NCBI GenBank assembly: GCA_964508055.1
Contig: CAZDRI010000001.1
Location: forward strand, 1 to 64,000
Source of the DNA: CAZDRI01 sp964508055
GTDB taxonomy: Bacteria > Pseudomonadota > Gammaproteobacteria > PS1 > Pseudothioglobaceae
Length of the DNA: 64,000 bases
Direction of reading: 5' to 3'
Shown: one piece after another, positions 43,726 to 50,167 of the stretch
Position numbering within the stretch: position 1 is the first letter of the stretch
How the letters are laid out: each line of letters begins with the position of its first letter
Made by a program: the position numbers and the translations under genes
The notes under the pieces: model-generated
Seen by the model: only the letters and a program-made list of their open reading frames with translations
Databases searched by the model: none
Told to the model about the DNA's origin: nothing

Positions 43726-44049
43726 ATGGTATTTATTGAGAGTAAATTATTTGAACAGTTAAGAAACAATTATTTAAGTGATGAGCAATATAGACAATTA
43801 CAAAATTTTATAATGATTAATCCAATTGTAGGTGATGTTATAAAAGGAACAGGAGGACTAAGAAAATTAAGATGGAGATTTAAAAGCAAAGGTAAACGAG
43901 GCGGTATAAGAGTTATTTATTTGTTTTTAGATAAAAAACAGCATTGCCATTTTCTAACTATTTATTCTAAAAATACTATAAGTGATTTAACTACAAAAGA
44001 GAAAAGATTATTAAAACAACTAACGGAGGGTATTAAAAATGAGCAATAA
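43726..44049 (+). CDS. HigB2/RelE-type toxin
   Basis: A 107-residue toxin of the HigB2 group of the RelE superfamily. The characteristic middle section is GTGGLRKLRWRF, then KGKRGGIRVIYL, with basic residues suited to RNA binding. The end LTIYSKN...LTTKEKRLLKQL is also typical. It is followed by an Xre-type antitoxin with an 11-base overlap. Toxin-first order is normal for HigBA. Nothing indicates loss of function. Confidence 0.85.
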   Translation: MVFIESKLFEQLRNNYLSDEQYRQLQNFIMINPIVGDVIKGTGGLRKLRWRFKSKGKRGGIRVIYLFLDKKQHCHFLTIYSKNTISDLTTKEKRLLKQLTEGIKNEQ

Positions 44050-44356
44050 GCGTAATTTATTTAATGAACTACAAACAAGTTTAAAAGAAGTAAAGAAATA
44101 TAATAAAGGCAAAATTACACTAAAAACGATTAAATTAGAGCTAGTAAAAGAAAAAGGAATTAGTCCAAAGCAAATCCGTGCTATCCGTGAAAAATACCAT
44201 ATGAGCCGTGCAGTTTTTGCTCACTACCTACATACTTCAAAACGAACATTAGAAAATTGGGAGCAAGGTATTAGCAAACCTAACCAGCAAGCAACTACCT
44301 TATTATTATTAACGGATAAATACCCAGATAATTTTGAGCGATTAAGTGCTTTATAA
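44039..44356 (+). CDS. HigA2-type Xre antitoxin
   Basis: A 105-residue antitoxin with a C-terminal helix-turn-helix of the Xre/Cro type (about 50-100). Its core is IREKYHMSRAVFAHYL, followed by the recognition helix segment TSKRTLENWEQG and PNQQA. The N-terminal half is the toxin-neutralising region. The gene overlaps the toxin by 11 bases. It probably binds the palindromic operator ahead of the toxin. The third Gp2-like tail copy starts right after its stop codon. Confidence 0.88.
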   Translation: MSNKRNLFNELQTSLKEVKKYNKGKITLKTIKLELVKEKGISPKQIRAIREKYHMSRAVFAHYLHTSKRTLENWEQGISKPNQQATTLLLLTDKYPDNFERLSAL

Positions 44357-44360
44357 CAAA

Positions 44361-44496
44361 CCCTTATTACTTTATTGATAATGATGATACAAAACAAGAA
44401 GCATTATATAGAGTTTCATATTTAGCAAAAACAAGAGGCAAGGGTTATAGAGATACCCAATCAAAAGACTATCAAGCAAGTAGGCTAAAGATATAA
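44361..44496 (+). pseudogene. Decayed 3' end of inovirus Gp2-like gene, copy 3
   Basis: An undisturbed open stretch encoding PYYFIDNDDTKQEALYRV, then SYLAKTRGKGYRDTQ, then SKDYQASRLKI-stop. It is the best preserved copy of the shared segment but lacks the final 30 residues present in copies 1 and 2 because of an early stop. No start codon or N-terminal part exists. The pattern resembles YagK/YfjJ-type inovirus Gp2 domains; that assignment is from memory and tentative. It precedes the secreted protein gene by 36 bases. Confidence 0.6.
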
Positions 44497-44532
44497 AAAC
44501 AACAATATGAGCTTAATGTATAATAAATTTTC

Positions 44533-45114
44533 ATGAAAAAAAATAAATTAATGTTGGCTGTGGCTTTAATTCTTATGTATCAATCCATATTAGCAAACGA
44601 AGAAATAAAAGAGGTTTTTGGTATGAAATTTGGTCAAGTTTTAACCCCTAATAAAGTAATTGATGATGCGGCTGATTATGACCCATTTAATGAATTGGAA
44701 AAAGAATTTCTTACACTATATAAATATAAACCTAAAAAATCAAATAATTTTTTTAAACATCATTATGTTTCTATAACACCTAAAACTCATCAAATTTATT
44801 TAATCCATGCTGCTGACTTCAATACCTTTAACTGTGACGATAATTTTGAAATTTTATCTAAAATATTTATTGATAAATATGGAAAATCAAAAAATTATCA
44901 TTTGGACTATGACAAAAATTCGGGTAGAAAATCTTTATCTATTAAAATGGCTAAAAATATGATTTTCGTTCAATGTGGCAAAGTTTTTTATATGAATAAA
45001 AAATACTATAGACAAAGAATTGAAGAAACTGAAGAATTAATAAAGGAAAAAGAAGAAAATAGAATTAAAAGATTAAATTCTGAGCGTAATAAAATAAATA
45101 TATCAGATTTTTAA
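44533..45114 (+). CDS. Hypothetical secreted protein
   Basis: A 193-residue protein with a signal peptide (residues 1-21, LILMYQSILA-N) and a soluble mature domain with two or three cysteines. A lysine/glutamate-rich helix, probably a coiled coil, covers roughly residues 155-185. I recognise no family. The short GMKFGQVL segment after the signal peptide is reminiscent of small periplasmic proteins of unknown function. It is part of the island's third module, between the Gp2-like tail and the zinc-ribbon peptide. Confidence 0.6.
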   Translation: MKKNKLMLAVALILMYQSILANEEIKEVFGMKFGQVLTPNKVIDDAADYDPFNELEKEFLTLYKYKPKKSNNFFKHHYVSITPKTHQIYLIHAADFNTFNCDDNFEILSKIFIDKYGKSKNYHLDYDKNSGRKSLSIKMAKNMIFVQCGKVFYMNKKYYRQRIEETEELIKEKEENRIKRLNSERNKINISDF

Positions 45115-45188
45115 GGTTTGCTAAAGTTATCCAAACTTTTTTGAACTAATAAACCTAACCATATAAGCAAAGATATAAAACAAGTAAT

Positions 45189-45359
45189 ATGAGTAAAAAA
45201 ACGGTTAAATGTAAGACTTGTGAAAATGAAGTGGCTATTTCAGCTAGAGTTTGTCCTAACTGTGGTCAACGAAACCCAGGAATAACACTAATGGGTAGAA
45301 TAATAGGCATTTCTATTTTTATTTTTATAGTATTTATTATATCTAATATGTTGTTTTAA
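45189..45359 (+). CDS. Zinc-ribbon membrane peptide
   Basis: A 56-residue protein. Residues 8-25 form a four-cysteine zinc ribbon (CKTC ... CPNC) and residues 36-56 a single hydrophobic transmembrane helix ending at the C terminus. Small zinc-ribbon membrane proteins of this kind occur widely in phages and accessory regions; function is unknown, and superinfection exclusion is one speculative idea. The ATG is 74 bases after the secreted protein gene. The frame is too short for most gene callers but the motifs support it. Confidence 0.75.
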   Translation: MSKKTVKCKTCENEVAISARVCPNCGQRNPGITLMGRIIGISIFIFIVFIISNMLF

Positions 45360-45409
45360 ATTAGGGTCATGACCCATAAATAGATTTAGATTACAGCTTT
45401 AAATATAAA

Positions 45410-45438
45410 TTGTTAAAGTGTAGTTTATAAGATACAAT
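45410..45438 (+). promoter_or_regulatory. Promoter of truncated toxin/antidote unit
   Basis: A TTGTTA -35 box (45410-45415), an ideal 17-base spacer and a TACAAT -10 box (45433-45438). It lies nine bases before the 13-codon toxin remnant, whose stop overlaps the antidote start. The promoter appears intact, so the antidote could still be expressed. Confidence 0.6.
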
Positions 45439-45447
45439 TACAACAAT

Positions 45448-45489
45448 ATGAAATATAAAATAATTACCAGTATAGAGTTTGATAAATGA
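45448..45489 (+). pseudogene. Thirteen-codon toxin N-terminal remnant
   Basis: A short frame encoding MKYKIITSIEFDK-stop. The start resembles the N terminus of RelE/HigB-type toxins that pair with 'addiction module antidote' proteins, which typically continue EFDKW. The stop TGA overlaps the antidote start (ATGA). The rest of the toxin has been lost, so the unit is an antidote without a toxin. Confidence 0.5.
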
Positions 45490-45770
45490 CTAAATTTAAA
45501 GACTTTGATAGGAGCGAATATATAAAAGACCCTAAACAAGCTAGTGAGTATTTAGAGATTATGCTAAAAGAAAATGGGACAGAGGGGTTTTATCAAGCCT
45601 TAGGCGATATAGCAAAGGCAAAAGGGATGAGTGATATATCTAAAAAGGTGGGCGTAGGTAGAGAAAGTTTATACAAGTCTTTATCTAAAAAAGGCAATCC
45701 AAATTTTAATACTATTATTCAAACCTTGAAATCTTTAAACATTGACATTAATTTTAAAGCAACAGTTTAA
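45486..45770 (+). CDS. Orphan HigA-like antidote
   Basis: A 94-residue protein of the 'addiction module antidote' family, with the N-terminal FDRSEYIKDPKQASEYLE and a helix-turn-helix around ISKKVGVGRESLYKSLS. The C terminus is LKSLNIDINFKATV. It is a close paralogue of the frame at 43,031. The cognate toxin is cut to 13 codons, so this intact antidote could act as an anti-addiction gene against related modules, or simply be a relic. It has its own good promoter. Confidence 0.8.
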   Translation: MTKFKDFDRSEYIKDPKQASEYLEIMLKENGTEGFYQALGDIAKAKGMSDISKKVGVGRESLYKSLSKKGNPNFNTIIQTLKSLNIDINFKATV

Positions 45771-46072
45771 AAAAGGTACTCCTTAGATATATGTAGTGGG
45801 TGAACAATATCCCCACAGTTTAAGAGTTTTTTAGTTCAAAATATTCCACTTCGTTTTATTTTTTTCTAAATTCTTTTAAAAGCATTATGTAATATAGGTT
45901 TTGTTAAAGTCAAATAATCAAATTTAGCGAAGTGGTATTTTTCTTTGATACAGTTTACAGCCTAAATTTAAGATTTAAGCCGTTTAAAATTCAACTGTAA
46001 TACCATATAAAAAGCAAAATATAGCATTATTATGAGCAATGTTTTTGTGTATCAATATACATATAGTTACAA
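45771..46072. other. Spacer with long inverted repeat, island
   Basis: A 302-base region without a gene. CCACTTCG (45846-45853) and CGAAGTGG (45928-45935) form an inverted repeat about 90 bases across, and a weaker GTGGG/CCCAC stem lies near 45,800-45,820. The long repeat could be the footprint of a small non-autonomous element. No transposase gene is present. Confidence 0.4.
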
Positions 46073-46216
46073 ATGAATTTAACATCAAAACAGATTAAAT
46101 TTTGTCATAAATATATTGAAACTGGAAACGCTACAATAACATATAAAGAGGCTTATAATGCTGAAAATATGAACCCTAACACCATAAACAGCAAAGCTAT
46201 TTTACAATTACAAAGC
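46073..46216 (+). pseudogene. Truncated phage terminase small subunit
   Basis: The first 44 residues have the N-terminal pattern of phage terminase small subunits: LTSKQIKFCHKYIETGNAT, then a conserved YKEAYN and a PNTINSKA segment (a DNA-binding helix-turn-helix). After about residue 44 the frame runs into unrelated sequence overlapping the 3' end of the HEPN gene on the opposite strand and stops at 46,261. The C-terminal two-thirds are missing. It is the second phage-derived gene fragment in the island besides the integrase. Confidence 0.7.
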
Positions 46217-46773
46217 TATCCAATACTAATAGTTTTATTTGCTTCGTTGGTAAAAAGTTGATTAATCAATTCACAACATATTTCAAGAGTTATTAAGGAG
46301 TCATTATGGAGCATATTGCTACCATGACTTAGTTCATTTCTTAAAGCTGGAATTGACTCTACTAATATAAGGCTATAGTCATTAGAATTAGAGGCTGTAT
46401 TTCTTAGTCCTTTAAATCCAGAACCATTAACTAATCCAGACTTTACAGCTTTATTTAGCATGCCTTTAAAACCGTATTTATGTTTTCCAACTTTACATCT
46501 TAAAGCGCTTTCAACAGTGGAATATGCCTTCATCTCTGATATTTGATGGAATGGATAAGAGAACCAAGTATAAACCGCAAGGTTTTTAGCAATGTTAAAC
46601 TGGCTTTTGATTTGTTTTGGAACAAACCCTACTAATTTTATGTTGTCTACAGCGTAGTAAACATTCTCTAATGTCATAGATTCTTGTTTACCGGTAATTT
46701 TGTCAGTTTTGACCCAATAGGTATTTCTTACATCTGGTTTACATAACTCATCTAGTTTTTTAAATTCTTCCAT
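46216..46773 (-). CDS. HEPN-like protein, possible RNase/defence protein
   Basis: A 185-residue soluble protein transcribed toward the terminase fragment. Near residue 140 it has RNELSHG, an R-x4-H motif typical of HEPN-domain ribonucleases and nucleotide-binding helical bundles. An earlier helix STVESALRCK and the final helix ITLEICCELINQLF fit the HEPN bundle. HEPN proteins often act in toxin-antitoxin or anti-phage systems. No separate antitoxin or nucleotidyltransferase gene is adjacent. The 3' end appears to cut off the terminase gene, and tRNA-Met lies 135 bases upstream. Confidence 0.6.
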   Translation of the reverse strand: MEEFKKLDELCKPDVRNTYWVKTDKITGKQESMTLENVYYAVDNIKLVGFVPKQIKSQFNIAKNLAVYTWFSYPFHQISEMKAYSTVESALRCKVGKHKYGFKGMLNKAVKSGLVNGSGFKGLRNTASNSNDYSLILVESIPALRNELSHGSNMLHNDSLITLEICCELINQLFTNEANKTISIG

Positions 46774-46908
46774 AAAGTAATATTGTTAACGAATAAGCAA
46801 ATATTATAATCTGAGGAATGCAAAGAGTGTTTTTTGAAAATTCGTGTAAAAATTGAGTAAAACTATTATAAGACAATATCATAGATGTTTAGAAAGTCTT
46901 ATAAAATA

Positions 46909-46985
46909 TGGTGGTTATGGGTGGACTTGAACCACCGACCCCAGCATTATGAATGCTGTGCTCTAACCAGCTGAGCTACATAACC
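46909..46985 (-). tRNA. tRNA-Met (CAU), elongator
   Basis: A 77-base cloverleaf on the minus strand with CCA encoded. The acceptor stem is GGTTATG with CATAACC, the anticodon loop TTCATAA gives anticodon CAU between CAGCA and TGCTG, and the T arm is GGTGG-TTCAAGT-CCACC. The G1-C72 type acceptor and overall similarity to E. coli tRNA-Met(m) favour elongator methionine. A tRNA-Ile read by lysidine at CAU is less likely. The accessory island begins at its 3' side, a typical integration arrangement. Confidence 0.93.
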
Positions 46986-47045
46986 TTAGAAAAGGTATGA
47001 TTATCAAAAGGTTTGTTTAATATGTCAAATTTTTTTTATAATTAT

Positions 47046-47468
47046 TTAGGTTGGATTATTTAGCCAAGTTTGTAAAATTATTGCAGCAGCTAATTTATCA
47101 ATTTTCATGCGTTTGGAATTTTTATGAAAATGATTATATTTTAATTGTGATTTTGCTTCATTTGTTGATAGAAATTCATCAACCAATATAGTTTCTATTT
47201 TGAATTTTCTCTCTAATTTTCTAGCGAATGATTTAGCAATATAAGTCATTTCTTGCTCACTACCATCGCTTTTTAAAGGCAGGCCAATGATAAATTTATT
47301 TGCTTGGTATTTGTTTACTAACTTATCAATATCGCCCCAATTAGTCCTACCATCTTTATGATGATAAATTGTATCTAAACCTTTAGCGGTATTAGTTAGA
47401 CTATTAGCTATAGCTACTCCTGTTCTTTTCCTTCCAACATCAAATCCAATATAAGTTTTAATATTCAT
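47046..47468 (-). CDS. ruvX: RuvX/YqgF RNase H-fold protein
   Basis: A 140-residue RNase H-like nuclease, thought to process the 5' end of pre-16S rRNA; formerly called a putative Holliday junction resolvase. The first strand GFDVGRKRTGVA carries the catalytic Asp, and the second conserved segment VDEFLSTNEAKS and the C-terminal KIDKLAAAIILQ (metal-binding Asp) are present. It overlaps the mltB stop by 11 bases, so the pair is translationally coupled. Confidence 0.93.
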   Translation of the reverse strand: MNIKTYIGFDVGRKRTGVAIANSLTNTAKGLDTIYHHKDGRTNWGDIDKLVNKYQANKFIIGLPLKSDGSEQEMTYIAKSFARKLERKFKIETILVDEFLSTNEAKSQLKYNHFHKNSKRMKIDKLAAAIILQTWLNNPT

Positions 47469-48633
47469 TTAATTTTTCATATAAGAGTGAACCTACATAG
47501 CCATCAGCTGCTAAATTGTTTTTTAATTGATAATTTTTTACTGCCAGTCTAGTTTTTGGCCCTATAATTCCATCAGGTTTACCAACATTAAACCCTAATT
47601 CATTTAATTTTTTTTGTACCTGAATTACCTCTTCAATGCTTAGAGCATATTCTTTGGTAAAAGGAGTTTTTAATTTATCTAAACCTAAAATCCTATCTGA
47701 TAGATGTCCTACAGTAATAGCATATAAAATTGACCTATTCCAATTTAAGATAGCATTAAAATTAGCATATACTAAAAATGCAGGACCTTTATAACCCATC
47801 GGTAATATTAATGAAGCGTTAATTTTGCTGCTTGGTAATTCACTGCCATTACTACTTTTTATCTTTAACTCTTTCCAATAATTTATTGGTTTTTTAAATT
47901 TTAAGTCTGCTAATCCATAGTCAAACTCATCTGGCAACATAACTTCTCTACCCCATTTAATTCTTTTTTTCCAACCAATATTCTTTAAAAAATTAGCACT
48001 ACTTGCAAAAATATCTTCTAAATTAGACCATAATTCTAATTTTCCATTATCATTAAAATCAATGGCATATGCTTCAATATTTGATGGCATAAATTGAGTA
48101 AAGCCCATAGCCCCAGCCCAAGATCCTTTTACTTCATGAGGTATTTTATTATTATCAATTAACTTTAAAACTATTATAAGCTGCTTGGTAAAAAAATCCC
48201 TTCTGCGTAAGTCATAGGCAAGAGTAGCTAAAGATTGCACAACATCAAAAGCTCCAATATAGTCGCCAAAATTAGTTTCTAAACCCCAAAATGCAATTAA
48301 AAATTGACCAGGTACGCCATATTTTTTCTGTATTTTATTAAGTAATTTATAATGTTCTTTATAAAGTTTTATGCCTCTTTCAACTCGCTTTTCGCTTACT
48401 CTTTTAATTAAATAATCCCAAAAAGTTTGGGTGAATTCAGGCTGCTTTCTATCTAATTCAATAACTCTTGGATTTGGTTTTAAATCTGTTAATTCAATAT
48501 CTAAAGTCTTAGTTGATACTCCAGCTTTACTAGCTAAAATTTTAATATCACTTAAAAATTCATCAAATGTTTGGGTTTTTGCAAACCCATTAGAGGTATA
48601 AAATAATGCTATTAAAAGTAATATTCGTGCCAT
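47458..48633 (-). CDS. mltB: Membrane-bound lytic murein transglycosylase B family
   Basis: Cleaves peptidoglycan to 1,6-anhydro-muropeptides in the periplasm. A signal peptide (MARILLLIALFYTSNGFA) precedes an SLT type 2 catalytic domain, including FWGLETNFGDY (catalytic Glu) and GAMGFTQFMPS. A C-terminal peptidoglycan-binding domain type 1 follows (about 335-390, VQKKLNELGFNVGKPDG). I start it at the ATG at 48,633, where the signal peptide begins; the longer frame adds an unlikely N terminus. There is no lipobox cysteine, so it resembles the soluble MltB-related enzymes. Confidence 0.9.
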   Translation of the reverse strand: MARILLLIALFYTSNGFAKTQTFDEFLSDIKILASKAGVSTKTLDIELTDLKPNPRVIELDRKQPEFTQTFWDYLIKRVSEKRVERGIKLYKEHYKLLNKIQKKYGVPGQFLIAFWGLETNFGDYIGAFDVVQSLATLAYDLRRRDFFTKQLIIVLKLIDNNKIPHEVKGSWAGAMGFTQFMPSNIEAYAIDFNDNGKLELWSNLEDIFASSANFLKNIGWKKRIKWGREVMLPDEFDYGLADLKFKKPINYWKELKIKSSNGSELPSSKINASLILPMGYKGPAFLVYANFNAILNWNRSILYAITVGHLSDRILGLDKLKTPFTKEYALSIEEVIQVQKKLNELGFNVGKPDGIIGPKTRLAVKNYQLKNNLAADGYVGSLLYEKLNEY

Positions 48634-48663
48634 GTCAATATTGAGAATTCTAAACATAAGAGT

Positions 48664-48694
48664 GTTGCAAAATGTAAAAAGCACATTTTACAAC
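48664..48694. repeat. Palindrome between mltB and apbE
   Basis: A 12-pair stem with a single mismatch, GTTGCAAAATGT with ACATTTTACAAC, around a seven-base loop. It lies in the spacer between the divergent mltB and apbE genes. It is followed at once by a second long palindrome. Confidence 0.55.
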
Positions 48695-48715
48695 ATCTTT
48701 ACCCAAGTTATTTGT

Positions 48716-49735
48716 ATGAGGAAGGGGAGCAAAACCAATAAGTTACTGCAACAATGTTCCTCCCCTTCCTCAAACTCCATCCCCAATAAGTTGTTTTGCA
48801 ATAGTCTTAATATATATATTTTACTTATCTTTTTTACTATTAGTGGTTGTCAACAAAAAATACACATCATAAGTGGTAAGACTATGGGGACTAGTTATAG
48901 CATTAAATATACTGGGACTAATAATATTACTAAGACTGAAATTGATAATCGTTTAACTGCTATAAATAAAATAATGTCAAATTGGGATGAAAATTCTGAA
49001 ATATCAAAATTAAATAATGCTCAAATATCAAAACCAATAAAAATATCAGCAGAGTTGTTTTTTGTATTAAAAGAAGCTAAAAAAGCATATAATAAAACTG
49101 ATGGCTATTTTGATGTAACTATAGGTAATTTAATTGAAACTTGGGGATTTGGTATAAAGAAAATTATCAATCCTCCCTCTTATGAAAAGATAAAAAATGT
49201 TAATTTTGGTCAAGATAACTTAATTTTAAAAGCAAACAAGGTAACAAAATTAAAAAATATAAATATTAATCTATCAGCAATAGCCAAAGGTTATGCAGTA
49301 GATGAAATAGCTAAACTTTTAAAAACTAAAAATATTAATAACTTTTTGGTAGAAATAGGAGGAGAAATAAAAGCAAGTGGTAGTAAGTTTGATAAAAATT
49401 GGAAAATAGCAATTGAACCATTAGATGGAAATATAGAGACTATATATTTAGACAATAATGCAGTTGCCACTTCAGGAGATTATCGTAATTTTATTATATG
49501 GGGTAATAAAAAATATCCTCATATCTTAAATCCAAAAACATCTAAACCCGTAGTTAATAATTTAGTTTCTATTACAGTTATTAATCAATCTGCAATGCTA
49601 GCAGATATATATGCCACTGCTTTTATGGCTATGGGCTATGAAAAGGCAAAAAGTTTTGCATATGCTAACAATATCAAAGTTTTTTTTATACTTAGAAATA
49701 ACAAAAATCTAATAAGCAAAAGTGTAAACTGGTGA
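48716..49735 (+). CDS. apbE: FAD:protein FMN transferase, lipoprotein
   Basis: Transfers FMN from FAD to threonines of partner proteins such as Rnf/Nqr subunits in the periplasm. The ApbE domain starts at GKTMGTSYSIKY and contains LSAIAKGYAVD, the VEIGGEIKASG strand and the metal-binding GDYRNF and ADIYATAFMAMG regions. A hydrophobic segment ending FTISGC is a lipobox with the acceptor Cys. The start is uncertain: ATG 48,716 makes a long N terminus that passes through a palindrome, while a TTG at 48,791 would give a 19-residue signal peptide. Confidence 0.85.
   Translation: MRKGSKTNKLLQQCSSPSSNSIPNKLFCNSLNIYILLIFFTISGCQQKIHIISGKTMGTSYSIKYTGTNNITKTEIDNRLTAINKIMSNWDENSEISKLNNAQISKPIKISAELFFVLKEAKKAYNKTDGYFDVTIGNLIETWGFGIKKIINPPSYEKIKNVNFGQDNLILKANKVTKLKNININLSAIAKGYAVDEIAKLLKTKNINNFLVEIGGEIKASGSKFDKNWKIAIEPLDGNIETIYLDNNAVATSGDYRNFIIWGNKKYPHILNPKTSKPVVNNLVSITVINQSAMLADIYATAFMAMGYEKAKSFAYANNIKVFFILRNNKNLISKSVNW
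48718..48771. repeat. Perfect 12-base inverted repeat at 5' end of apbE
   Basis: GAGGAAGGGGAG (48718-48729) and CTCCCCTTCCTC (48760-48771) are perfectly complementary with a 30-base loop. The element overlaps the possible apbE N-terminal codons. Sequence from its right arm onward resembles the 5' end of the GT9 gene at 9,217. It looks like a dispersed REP-type element rather than a terminator, since no T run follows. Confidence 0.6.
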
Positions 49736-50167
49736 AATTTTTAATTGTAATAGTCTAAGCTTTTTTAAGAGCACAAGCTACTAGTTCTAAAATTTGAGGT
49801 CTTTGCGTTATTAGCTATTTTTTTCATTTAATTTACTAGATAAAAATTTTAAAAAATTATTTTTGCCTACTTTAAATTGCTTGTTGTCATACTATCCTTA
49901 TCCAATCGCCATTGGATAGTGTAAGCTAAAATTATCAAAAAAATGATTATTTACACGGATATTTAAGATACAAGGGTGACAAAGCATTTTAGTATTTCAT
50001 AAGTCTTTTACAGATTATTGCCAAGGTCTTAGCTTATCTTGTGCTGCAATGGTTATTAATAACTTGCAGAATTTCTCCATACTTGTCTAGGCTTGACTAT
50101 ACATTATTTTAATAAAAACCTTTAACATAGTATATAATCATTAGGTTTTAATATTGAGGATTTCAGT
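49736..50167. other. Regulatory spacer before tkt
   Basis: A 432-base region without a gene. A hairpin, TATCCAAT (49899-49906) with ATTGGATA (49911-49918) and a four-base loop, lies near its middle; a shifted pairing ACTATCC/GGATAGT is also possible. A TATAAT -10 box lies at 50,133-50,138, 30 bases before the tkt ATG, with a GAGGA-type ribosome-binding site after it. The -35 region is weak, which suggests an activator; a LysR-type CbbR would be usual for such clusters but none is encoded here. Confidence 0.45.

Noticed and set aside
40286..46908. CRISPR array in the island
   Set aside because: The three repeated segments are 130-200 bases long, coding in origin and diverged. There are no short regular repeats with spacers and no cas genes.
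46909..46985. Initiator tRNA-fMet
   Set aside because: The acceptor stem begins with a G-C pair and the anticodon stem lacks the three G-C pairs typical of initiator tRNA.
49736..50167. A missed small gene before tkt
   Set aside because: No frame in this spacer combines a start, ribosome-binding site and plausible protein; it is better explained as regulatory sequence.
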